From JAVWIF01 sp036639635 (GTDB lineage Bacteria > Bacillota_I > Bacilli_A > Erysipelotrichales > Erysipelotrichaceae): 22,693 nucleotides of DNA. The notes under the pieces are model-generated. The model was given only the letters and a program-made list of their open reading frames with translations. It was not told the DNA's origin and did no database searches. Where the stretch lies: assembly GCA_036639635.1 (NCBI GenBank), contig JAVWIF010000026.1, positions 1-22,693 on the forward strand, given 5' to 3'. This document shows positions 6,874 to 13,558 of this stretch, piece by piece. Each line of letters begins with the position of its first letter. Within the stretch, counting starts at the first letter, position 1. The position numbers were made by a program, and so were the translations under genes.

Positions 6874-7632
6874 ATGCTAGCAAAAGAAAGACTTGCTTAT
6901 ATTGTGAATCGATTACAGGTACGCCCAAGTATCTCTATTCAAAATTTATCAAAAGAATTGAATGTTTCTTTGTCGACAGTACAAAGAGATTTACGTAAAT
7001 TAGAACAAGATGGAAGAATAGAACGTTCCTTTGGCGGAGCGATATCTAATCAGGTTTCTAAGGTATTATCAGAACGCAACGAAATAGCTGTATCAGAAAA
7101 GATTCATATACATAAAATAGAAAAAGAAATCATAGCAAAAGTAGCAGTTCAACAGATTCAAGAAGGCGAGTGTATCTTCTTGGATTCAGGAACAACGATA
7201 GCCCATATGGTTCCTTATTTAATGAGTAAACATATAACGATTGTTACCAATTCTTTGTACCTTCAAAGAAACTTAGTAGGCTGTCTTGGGCAAGTATTCC
7301 TTTTAGGTGGAGTATATAATACAAAGTTTGATATGACACTTGGCTCTGCAACGAACATGGCGCTAGAAGAATTACATTTTGATCGTGCATTTATGAGTGC
7401 TAGTGGAATTGATTTAAAATGTAAAGAATTATATTCTGTAGAAAGTGACATAGCGAGTATCAAAAAAATAGTACTGAAACGAGCAGAACATAAATATGTA
7501 TTAGTTGATCACAGTAAGTTTATGATAACGGCTATTCATACCTTTGCAAAGGTAAACGATTTTGATTATATTTTTACAGATAAAGAAATAAAGAGTGAAC
7601 GAATTATTAAAAATTTATATTATTGTAAATAA
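6874..7632 (+). CDS. DeoR family transcriptional regulator, module 1
   Basis: I start at ATG 6874 (252 residues). The upstream GTG at 6865 overlaps the GAGGTG ribosome-binding site, which is correctly spaced for 6874. The N-terminal helix-turn-helix lies at about 5-57 (ISIQNLSKELNVSLSTVQRD, then the DeoR signature end IERSFGGAI). The C-terminal sensor domain, about 70-240, is of the DeoRC fold that binds phosphosugars: FLDSGTTIAHM, IVTNSL, LLGGVY and YVLVDHSKF. It almost certainly controls the following nanE-like/GRE/activase operon, whose promoter is preceded by four tandem 10-bp TGAC repeats. Confidence 0.9.
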   Translation: MLAKERLAYIVNRLQVRPSISIQNLSKELNVSLSTVQRDLRKLEQDGRIERSFGGAISNQVSKVLSERNEIAVSEKIHIHKIEKEIIAKVAVQQIQEGECIFLDSGTTIAHMVPYLMSKHITIVTNSLYLQRNLVGCLGQVFLLGGVYNTKFDMTLGSATNMALEELHFDRAFMSASGIDLKCKELYSVESDIASIKKIVLKRAEHKYVLVDHSKFMITAIHTFAKVNDFDYIFTDKEIKSERIIKNLYYCK

Positions 7633-7657
7633 GAGTGCAAGGAGCACTTTTATTTTT
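7631..7657 (+). terminator. Terminator after the first DeoR gene
   Basis: AAGAGTGC (7631-7638) pairs with GCACTTTT (7644-7651) around the loop AAGGA with one G-T pair, followed by ATTTTT. It separates the regulator from the GRE operon. Confidence 0.65.
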
Positions 7658-7696
7658 GACTATATATGACTTTTTTTGACTTGGTTTGACTTGACA
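7657..7696 (+). repeat. Four tandem 10-bp direct repeats, probable DeoR operator
   Basis: TGACT recurs at exactly 10-base steps (7657, 7667, 7677, 7687), and a further TGAC follows at 7692. Each unit begins TGACT and continues with T-rich bases. One turn of helix per unit puts all copies on one DNA face, which suits DeoR-family oligomers. The last unit merges with the -35 box, so binding would block polymerase. Confidence 0.65.
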
Positions 7697-7719
7697 TAAG
7701 AAAGACGTTACGTTATGAT
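7691..7719 (+). promoter_or_regulatory. Promoter of the nanE-like/GRE operon
   Basis: A perfect TTGACA (7691-7696) and TATGAT (7714-7719) are separated by 17 bases. It predicts transcription starting near 7726, which excludes the ATG at 7729 as a start and supports ATG 7744. Confidence 0.8.
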
Positions 7720-7743
7720 TACACTGTAATGGAGGGTTTTAGA

Positions 7744-8493
7744 ATGAAAACTACAGATGAGAGAAAAAGCAAATTATTAGAAGGGTTAAAAGATGGGTTA
7801 ATTGTTTCTTGTCAAGTGCAACACGACGATCCAATTTATACTGATGATATGGTTGTGAAGATGGCAGAAGCAGCTGCTTGGGCAGGTGCTGTGGCGATAC
7901 GTGCCAATTCACCTGAACAGATTAAAGCCATAAAAGAAAAAGTAGAGCTACCAATCATTGGGCTATGGAAAGTTTGGCATGATGATAGTGAAGTGTTTAT
8001 TACACCTACAATGAAAGAAGTAAAAGCTATTTGGGAAGCTGGTGCACAAATTATTGCATTGGATTGTACAGCACAGATGACACACGAAAAAACGGTTGCA
8101 TGGGATTTGCTTGACCAAGTGAAAAAAGAAATACCAGAAGCGATTATATTTGCCGATGTATCAAACTATGATGAAGCACGTCATGCAATTGATCACGGAG
8201 CAGATATAGTAGCACCTACCTTATATGGATATACGAAAGAAACCCAACATATCGAAGGGGCTAATTATCGTGAATTTGCGAGAATGTGTAGAGATTTCAA
8301 AGAAGAAGCTTATGTCATGATGGAAGGACATTTATATACACCTGAAGATGCTATGAAGTGCATATATTTAGGCGCGCATAGTGTTGTTGTTGGAAGTGCA
8401 ATCACAAGACCACACCTAACCGCAAAACGCTTTGTAGACTTACTAGGAGGCTACCAAAATAACTGGAGAGAAGCAGAGAAAGCGAAACATTAG
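7744..8493 (+). CDS. Divergent NanE-like epimerase (ManNAc-6-phosphate 2-epimerase family), module 1
   Basis: I start at ATG 7744 (249 residues), 7 bases after GGAGGG. The TIM barrel matches NanE throughout: VSCQ (Gln24), AIRANS (Arg53), IIGLWK (Lys76), FADVSNYDEA (Asp138), MMEG (Glu194), VVVGSAITRP (214-223). Lys76 and Glu194 correspond to the catalytic pair Lys66/Glu180 of clostridial NanE. Two substrate loops differ from the canonical copy in this window: KRNY becomes KVWH (76-79) and DATNRTRP becomes DCTAQMTH. The product probably epimerises or isomerises a different sugar phosphate. It is the first gene of the operon, one base before the GRE gene. No sialic acid lyase, kinase or deacetylase gene is nearby. 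Confidence 0.82.
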   Translation: MKTTDERKSKLLEGLKDGLIVSCQVQHDDPIYTDDMVVKMAEAAAWAGAVAIRANSPEQIKAIKEKVELPIIGLWKVWHDDSEVFITPTMKEVKAIWEAGAQIIALDCTAQMTHEKTVAWDLLDQVKKEIPEAIIFADVSNYDEARHAIDHGADIVAPTLYGYTKETQHIEGANYREFARMCRDFKEEAYVMMEGHLYTPEDAMKCIYLGAHSVVVGSAITRPHLTAKRFVDLLGGYQNNWREAEKAKH

Positions 8494-8494
8494 A

Positions 8495-10771
8495 ATGGGA
8501 AGAATAAATATAGATGGTGCACAGAATGTTGAAGTAAGTATTCAATTGCCTTGTGAGAAGTCTTTGATTGAACAACTAGAGATTATGGAAGCATATACGA
8601 AAGCCCATCAAGATAGTGCAAACTTAAATAAAGCACAACGAGAAATCAATTGTTTGAAAACAATCTTTCCTAGTTTATTTAGAACGATTGGAGAAGATGA
8701 TTTAATAGTTGGTCGATTAGATTTTTTACCCATAGGATTTGGAAGTGTAACAAGTATTGGTGGAGTTGGACATTATTGTGTATTTCATAAGTTAAGGGCA
8801 TTTAAAGAACAATTAGACAGTAAAAAAGATCAACAGCGAGTTGATGTTTTATATGATTATTGGCAAGAACATGATGTGAAAACTTTGTATTGTCAAGATG
8901 TGCTAAATGAAACAACAACAGGGCGCTTTATTGATTGTGATTATCCATTTATGGCAACAGCGAGATTGAGTGGCATGATGTTGGATTATAAGAAACTTAT
9001 GAAATATGGACTTGATGGTTTATGTACTTTATTATCTAAGCAACAACAAAATGAATTTATAAGTGCAGCAAAGCAAGCCATAGAATTGTTACAAGAAGTA
9101 ATTGAACAACAAAAGAAGTATGTACAAGATTCTCTTGTTGGGGCAACAAGACAACGCAAACTTGATTTAGAAATGATGTTAGGAGATTTAAATGTTATTG
9201 CGCACGATGCTCCACGTACTTTTCATCAAGCTTTACAACTATTTTGGATTTATGCATTAGTAGCAGGTGTTATTAATTATGGACGGATGGATGATGTATT
9301 AGGACCATATGTAAAGCATGATATAGAGGGAGGTTTACTAGATGAAGAAGAAGCTTATCGGTATTTGAAATCCTTATGGAAGATGATTGAAAACCGTAGA
9401 ACAACAGTAAATGGTAGAATCATTGTTGGTGGTAGAGGACGAGAAAACGTACAAGCAGCTGACTTGTTTACACGTATTGCGCTACGAGTTTGTAAAGATA
9501 CACGTTATGTAGAACCTCAATTTACCTTGCGTTTTGATAGTCAAACGCCACAAGATATTATGGATAAAGCGTATGATTGTATTGGCAGTGGAGCGACGTA
9601 TCCAACCCTATATAATGATGATGTAAATATACCGTCTTTGATGTATGCCATGCGTATCGATGAAAAAAGCGCTGAACAATATGTACCATTTGGTTGTGGA
9701 GAATTTGTTATCCAAGGAAAAAGTGTAGGAACACCAAATACATTGTTAAATTTGTTAAAACTATTAAACATCACATTAAATGAAGGGCGTGATCCATATG
9801 ATGGAGTGTATAAGAATGGACCGATAGCTATTAAACATTGTTCAAAGTATCATAGTTTTGAAGACTTTTATGAACAATATAAAGAAGTATTATCTTATTA
9901 TTTTGAACTAAGTGTAGATGCTCAAAAACATAGTTATGAAGTGATGAATCAAGAAGTATCTTTCTTATTTACGAGTATTTTAATGGACGATTGTATAACA
10001 CGTGAGAAAGCCTTATTAGAAGGAGGCGTACAAATCCTTGGTGGTACAAATGAAACCTATGGAAACATTAATACAAGTGATGCTTTATATGCAATAAAAA
10101 CGTTAGTGTTTGAACAAAAGAAATATACTTTAGAAGAATTGGTAGTGGCTTCTAATGCTAATTTTGTTGGATATGAGCGTTTACGTAAAGATTTATGGAA
10201 ATGTCCTAAGTATGGAAATGATCATAAAGAGTGTGATGACTTAGCCAATGATTTGTTTGAATTTGTAGCAAAAGGAATCCGTGATAAAGGGATTGAAAAA
10301 GGACTGGGATACTATTTAATTGTAATTAGTAATAATCAAACCAATACGGATTGGGGTCATAAGACAAGCGCCTCATTAGATGGAAGAAAAAGTGGAGTAT
10401 TTATGAATCCTGCAAATAATCCACAAGGAGGAGCGGCTATAAGTGGTCCTAGTGCGGTATTAAACTCTCTTTGTTTGTTTAAAGCAAAATATCATGGAGG
10501 AAGTGTTCAAAATATTAAATTTACACCACGAATGTTTAACAAAGATCGCGAGAAAATAAAGTGTTTATTCACAACGTATTTTAAGAATGGTGGTTGTCAA
10601 TTAATGGTTACTGTAGTTGATCATGGCGTATTAGAAGATGCACAAAAGCATCCCGAAAACTATCCTGATTTAATTGTTAGAGTAGCTGGATACAGTGCTG
10701 TGTTTGTAAATTTAACAAAAGATATTCAAGAGGAATTAATGAGTAGGGAATTATATGATTCAAGTATGTAA
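8495..10771 (+). CDS. Glycyl radical enzyme of unassigned substrate, module 1
   Basis: A 758-residue member of the pyruvate formate-lyase/dehydratase superfamily, cytosolic and oxygen-sensitive. The C-terminal glycyl radical motif is RVAGYSAVF (Gly732), preceded by DAQKHPENYPDL. The thiyl cysteine is Cys401 in FGCGEF, with Glu403 two residues later. This Cys-x-Glu pattern is found in GRE dehydratases and C-N/C-S lyases, not in true pyruvate formate-lyase, which has Cys-Cys. NYGRMDDVLGPY (261-272) and GGTNETYGN (516-524) are further family blocks. The position of a His conserved in diol dehydratases (GxGHxxPDY) is Gly160 here (RLSGMMLDY). The reaction cannot be assigned. The gene begins one base after the NanE-like gene and overlaps its activase gene by 17 bases. 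Confidence 0.9.
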   Translation: MGRINIDGAQNVEVSIQLPCEKSLIEQLEIMEAYTKAHQDSANLNKAQREINCLKTIFPSLFRTIGEDDLIVGRLDFLPIGFGSVTSIGGVGHYCVFHKLRAFKEQLDSKKDQQRVDVLYDYWQEHDVKTLYCQDVLNETTTGRFIDCDYPFMATARLSGMMLDYKKLMKYGLDGLCTLLSKQQQNEFISAAKQAIELLQEVIEQQKKYVQDSLVGATRQRKLDLEMMLGDLNVIAHDAPRTFHQALQLFWIYALVAGVINYGRMDDVLGPYVKHDIEGGLLDEEEAYRYLKSLWKMIENRRTTVNGRIIVGGRGRENVQAADLFTRIALRVCKDTRYVEPQFTLRFDSQTPQDIMDKAYDCIGSGATYPTLYNDDVNIPSLMYAMRIDEKSAEQYVPFGCGEFVIQGKSVGTPNTLLNLLKLLNITLNEGRDPYDGVYKNGPIAIKHCSKYHSFEDFYEQYKEVLSYYFELSVDAQKHSYEVMNQEVSFLFTSILMDDCITREKALLEGGVQILGGTNETYGNINTSDALYAIKTLVFEQKKYTLEELVVASNANFVGYERLRKDLWKCPKYGNDHKECDDLANDLFEFVAKGIRDKGIEKGLGYYLIVISNNQTNTDWGHKTSASLDGRKSGVFMNPANNPQGGAAISGPSAVLNSLCLFKAKYHGGSVQNIKFTPRMFNKDREKIKCLFTTYFKNGGCQLMVTVVDHGVLEDAQKHPENYPDLIVRVAGYSAVFVNLTKDIQEELMSRELYDSSM

Positions 10772-11651
10772 TATAGAACGTTTTGCAACACATGATGGAG
10801 AGGGAATTCGTAGTGTTATCTTTTTTCAGGGATGTCCACTGCGCTGTCCTTGGTGTGCAAATCCAGAATCTCAAGAAATGTATACGCAACTTTTATATGA
10901 TCAAAAAAAATGCGTGTTATGTCATACATGTGAACGCTCTTGTCAACAAAACGCAATAAGTTTTAAGAATGACCAATTTCATTGGGATAAAACGCATTGT
11001 ATTGCCTGCAAAACATGTGAAGACGAATGTCTTCAAGAAGCAATTAGTTTTGTTGGTAAAGCGATGAGTGTAGAAGACATTATGGTTGAAATACGTAAAG
11101 ATCGAGCGTATTATGAAGCGTCTAACGGTGGAGTTAGTATATCTGGTGGAGAAGCATTTATGCAATTTGATGCGTTAATGGAACTTTTAAAGGTTTGTAA
11201 AAGTGAAGGATATAATGTCTGTATGGAAACTTGTGGACAAGTCTCATTAGAACATTTAAAAGAAGCCAGTCCTTATATTGATACCTATTATTTTGATGTG
11301 AAACATGTTGATGAAAAAAAATATCAAGAAGTTGTTAAAGGAAATTTAGAAATTGTTCAATACAATCTAAATTACCTAACGCAAAAATATCATGAAAAAG
11401 TGGTTTTTCGTATCCCAGTAATTCCTGGCTTTAATTATGAAGAAAAAGTATTATGTGCCATTCTTGATTTAGCAAAAGACAAAAAAGTCAAGGAAGTACA
11501 TTTTTTACCATACCATACATTAGGTAAAATAAAGTATGATAAATTATTAAGAGAGTATCCTTATACACAACAAATGCTAAATGAAAAAGACTTGTTTAAG
11601 TATGTGAAAATAGCGCAAGAAAAAGGAATATGTTTGAAAATTGGAGGATAA
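10755..11651 (+). CDS. Glycyl radical enzyme activase (radical SAM), module 1
   Basis: 298 residues. It installs the glycyl radical on the upstream GRE using S-adenosylmethionine. The radical-SAM cluster motif is GCPLRCPWC (Cys27, Cys31, Cys34). A ferredoxin-like insert follows with eight cysteines for two more [4Fe-4S] clusters (53, 56, 59, 63 and 82, 85, 88, 92), the arrangement typical of activases of non-PFL glycyl radical enzymes. SNGGVSISGGE (about 123-133) is the GGE/SAM-binding block. The start lies within the end of the GRE gene, 17 bases before its stop, with AGGGA upstream, indicating coupling. It is the last gene of the operon; I see no clear terminator in 11652-11716. Confidence 0.93.
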   Translation: MIQVCNIERFATHDGEGIRSVIFFQGCPLRCPWCANPESQEMYTQLLYDQKKCVLCHTCERSCQQNAISFKNDQFHWDKTHCIACKTCEDECLQEAISFVGKAMSVEDIMVEIRKDRAYYEASNGGVSISGGEAFMQFDALMELLKVCKSEGYNVCMETCGQVSLEHLKEASPYIDTYYFDVKHVDEKKYQEVVKGNLEIVQYNLNYLTQKYHEKVVFRIPVIPGFNYEEKVLCAILDLAKDKKVKEVHFLPYHTLGKIKYDKLLREYPYTQQMLNEKDLFKYVKIAQEKGICLKIGG

Positions 11652-11716
11652 TTATTCTATTTCTTTTGATACATTTGAACTTTTGCTGTTTGTAGAATAG
11701 TTGATACTATTGATAG

Positions 11717-11745
11717 TTGTACTTTTTGAATGTACGAGCTATAAT
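11717..11745 (+). promoter_or_regulatory. Promoter of the small zinc-ribbon gene
   Basis: TTGTAC (11717-11722) and a perfect TATAAT (11740-11745) are separated by 17 bases. It shows that the following small gene has its own transcript, although read-through from the GRE operon is possible. Confidence 0.7.
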
Positions 11746-11775
11746 AATTTTGAAAGCTAATAGGAGGATAAAAAG

Positions 11776-11991
11776 ATGCGAATATGTATTCGTTGTCAAA
11801 GTGAAATGGTAGAGGATTATGGGTTGAAAATAGAAAGCTTTTCAGCAGGAGTAGCACCTGTTAAGTTAAGTAGAGGACAAGGCGTATTAAGTGAAAGCGT
11901 AGGAAATATAAAATTAGCAATTTGTCCTAATTGTGGAGAAATATCGCTTTATATAGAAGATTATAAAGATATTGTGAAGTTATCTAAATAG
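11776..11991 (+). CDS. Small zinc-ribbon protein of unknown function
   Basis: 71 residues with a good AGGAGGA site. Two Cys pairs, CIRC (4-7) and CPNC (50-53), form the knuckles of a probable zinc ribbon. The central part is short (YGLKIESFSAGVAPVKLSRG) and a hydrophilic C-terminus follows. Proteins of this kind are widespread in Firmicutes without known function; some bind nucleic acid or partner proteins. It sits between the activase of module 1 and the convergent end of module 2, behind its own promoter, so a link to the GREs is not established. Confidence 0.75.
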   Translation: MRICIRCQSEMVEDYGLKIESFSAGVAPVKLSRGQGVLSESVGNIKLAICPNCGEISLYIEDYKDIVKLSK

Positions 11992-11995
11992 ATAA

Positions 11996-12026
11996 ACAAA
12001 AAAGAGTTTGTAGAAATACAAACTCT
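11996..12026 (-). terminator. Terminator of the leftward GRE-activase-aldolase operon
   Basis: AGAGTTTGTA (12003-12012) and TACAAACTCT (12017-12026) pair perfectly around GAAA. Only the minus strand has a following U tract (complement of the A run at 11997-12003), so this mainly ends the leftward transcript. The rightward zinc-ribbon gene lacks a T run here. Confidence 0.7.
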
Positions 12027-12036
12027 GAGTCATAAA

Positions 12037-12702
12037 TTAACGAAGCTTTTTAATGTTATAAGCATCTTCCCAGTTTTTGCTAAATTCACTAACAGCAATT
12101 TCACTTCCAGGATGATTCATCATATTTTTAACGACATCAACAGGAAGCGTAATTGCTTGTATTCCAGCAACTAATAAACTGTGTACTTGTTGTGTGTTTT
12201 TGAAAGATGCAGCGATAACTTTGGTCTTCATGTTTGCATTTTTTAACATGGCTAATAAATCAATAACATCAAGGACACCATCTCCATAATTGTCCATACG
12301 ATTTACATAAGGAGCTAAGTAATCAGCACCACTTAGCGCGGCTAGGAATGCTTGTTGAGAGGTATAAATAGCAGTTGCTAGTACTTCAAGACCAAGGGCT
12401 TTACATTTTTTAATGGCTTTATATCCTTCATTTGTAACAGGTATTTTAACCACCATATTTTTTGGACGTAAACTACAAATGTAGCGTGCTTCTTCGACCA
12501 TTTCATCACAAGTTGTGGAAACAACTTGAATGAATAACTTTTGATTTTCTTTTAAGATAGCAATTATTTCCTTCACGACTTCATCAAAGGGTTTGCCACT
12601 TTTCGTAATGATAGTTGGGTTCGTAGTGACTCCTTGAATACATAATAATTCGTTTAGTTCTTTAATTGCTTGTGTGTCTGCTGTGTCTAAAATTAGTTCC
12701 AT
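12037..12702 (-). CDS. fsa: Fructose-6-phosphate aldolase/transaldolase-like protein
   Basis: I start at the ATG at 12702 (221 residues, E. coli FsaA has 220), because AGGAGGA at 12711-12717 is 8 bases upstream; the longer frame to 12726 lacks such a site. It is a class I aldolase of the small transaldolase family. Motifs are MELILDTADTQAI, GVTTNPTII (24-32), VVKIPVT with the Schiff-base Lys86, and APYVNRMDNYGDG, whose Tyr matches the FsaA catalytic Tyr131. The family cleaves fructose-6-phosphate or related ketoses to glyceraldehyde-3-phosphate plus dihydroxyacetone or hydroxyacetone; the physiological substrate is debated. It is the last gene of the GRE operon, overlapping the activase end, as in E. 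coli GRE neighbourhoods. Confidence 0.9.
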   Translation of the reverse strand: MELILDTADTQAIKELNELLCIQGVTTNPTIITKSGKPFDEVVKEIIAILKENQKLFIQVVSTTCDEMVEEARYICSLRPKNMVVKIPVTNEGYKAIKKCKALGLEVLATAIYTSQQAFLAALSGADYLAPYVNRMDNYGDGVLDVIDLLAMLKNANMKTKVIAASFKNTQQVHSLLVAGIQAITLPVDVVKNMMNHPGSEIAVSEFSKNWEDAYNIKKLR

Positions 12703-12715
12703 GGGTTGTCTCCTC

Positions 12716-13558
12716 CTATTTTCCATGTATCGTACATTGAAATCCTTGTTTTGTAAAATGGTGTTCGATTTGTTCTATTTCTTCTTCTTTCAAAGGTTTC
12801 AAATGAGAACAGGTATATTCTTTATTAATTGATTGGTACTTGTTTTCTCCTAATTGATGAAAGGGAAGTAAGTGTACTTCTTGAATGTTTGATTCATGTA
12901 AGTGTTTTACAATTTGTTCTAGGTTAGTTTTAGTTGTGGTATAGGTTGGAATTAAGGGAATACGAGCGATTACCTTACCTCCTAATGCTACCACTTTTTT
13001 TACGTTTTGTCTCATTATAGAAATATCTAAATGTAAAAGTTGATTGCTAAGTTTCTTATCTTGTATTTTATAATCAACTAAGAAGACATCACAGAGTGAA
13101 ACTAGTTCTGCCATATTTTCAATAGGTAATGCTAGTGTTGTTTCAATAGCGGTATGAAGGTTATTTTCTTTGCATTTTTTTAGAAAAGCAAGCACGAAAT
13201 CAAGTTGCATGAGACATTCTCCACCCGATAGTGTAATACCTCCATTGCTCGATTCATAAAATACACGATCACGATTTACAATATCATATAATGCTTCTAT
13301 CGAATACTGAGTACCAAGCATTTCTTTTGCACCTGTAGGACAATTTTCAGGTGATGTTGAACATCGCTTATCTATCTTCTTTGAACAGTCTATGCAAAGT
13401 GATTCTTTATAGAATAGCTGTGGTTTAGCGCTAAGTGATTCAGGGTTACAACACCATGGACAAGTAAATGGACAACCCTTAAAGAACAATAGCGTACGGA
13501 TGCCTCCACCATCATGAATGGAATAGCGTTGAATATTAAAGATACACCCTTGTTTCAT
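12716..13558 (-). CDS. Glycyl radical enzyme activase (radical SAM), module 2, reduced ferredoxin insert
   Basis: 280 residues. The radical-SAM motif is GCPFTCPWC (Cys29, Cys33, Cys36). The insert after it has only four regular cysteines (55, 58, 66 and 73; CIDC then single Cys residues), enough for one [4Fe-4S] cluster, where the module 1 activase has eight. SSNGGITLSGGE (about 103-114) is the GGE block and IPLIPTYTTT the later SAM-binding segment. The ATG overlaps the stop of the GRE gene by four bases, so the two are co-translated. It activates the GRE encoded just upstream. The gene's end contributes the ribosome-binding site of the aldolase gene. Confidence 0.92.
   Translation of the reverse strand: MKQGCIFNIQRYSIHDGGGIRTLLFFKGCPFTCPWCCNPESLSAKPQLFYKESLCIDCSKKIDKRCSTSPENCPTGAKEMLGTQYSIEALYDIVNRDRVFYESSNGGITLSGGECLMQLDFVLAFLKKCKENNLHTAIETTLALPIENMAELVSLCDVFLVDYKIQDKKLSNQLLHLDISIMRQNVKKVVALGGKVIARIPLIPTYTTTKTNLEQIVKHLHESNIQEVHLLPFHQLGENKYQSINKEYTCSHLKPLKEEEIEQIEHHFTKQGFQCTIHGK

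Noticed and set aside
7729..7743. ATG 7729 as the start of the NanE-like gene
   Set aside because: It lies about 3 bases after the predicted transcription start and before the GGAGGG site that serves ATG 7744.
8495..10771. Module 1 GRE as pyruvate formate-lyase (pflB)
   Set aside because: True PFL has adjacent Cys-Cys at the active site; this protein has Cys-Gly-Glu and an eight-cysteine activase insert, both typical of other GREs.
12703..12726. Longer N-terminus of the aldolase (start at 12726)
   Set aside because: The strong AGGAGG at 12711-12717 lies inside this extension and fits the ATG at 12702, which also gives the family's normal N-terminus and length.
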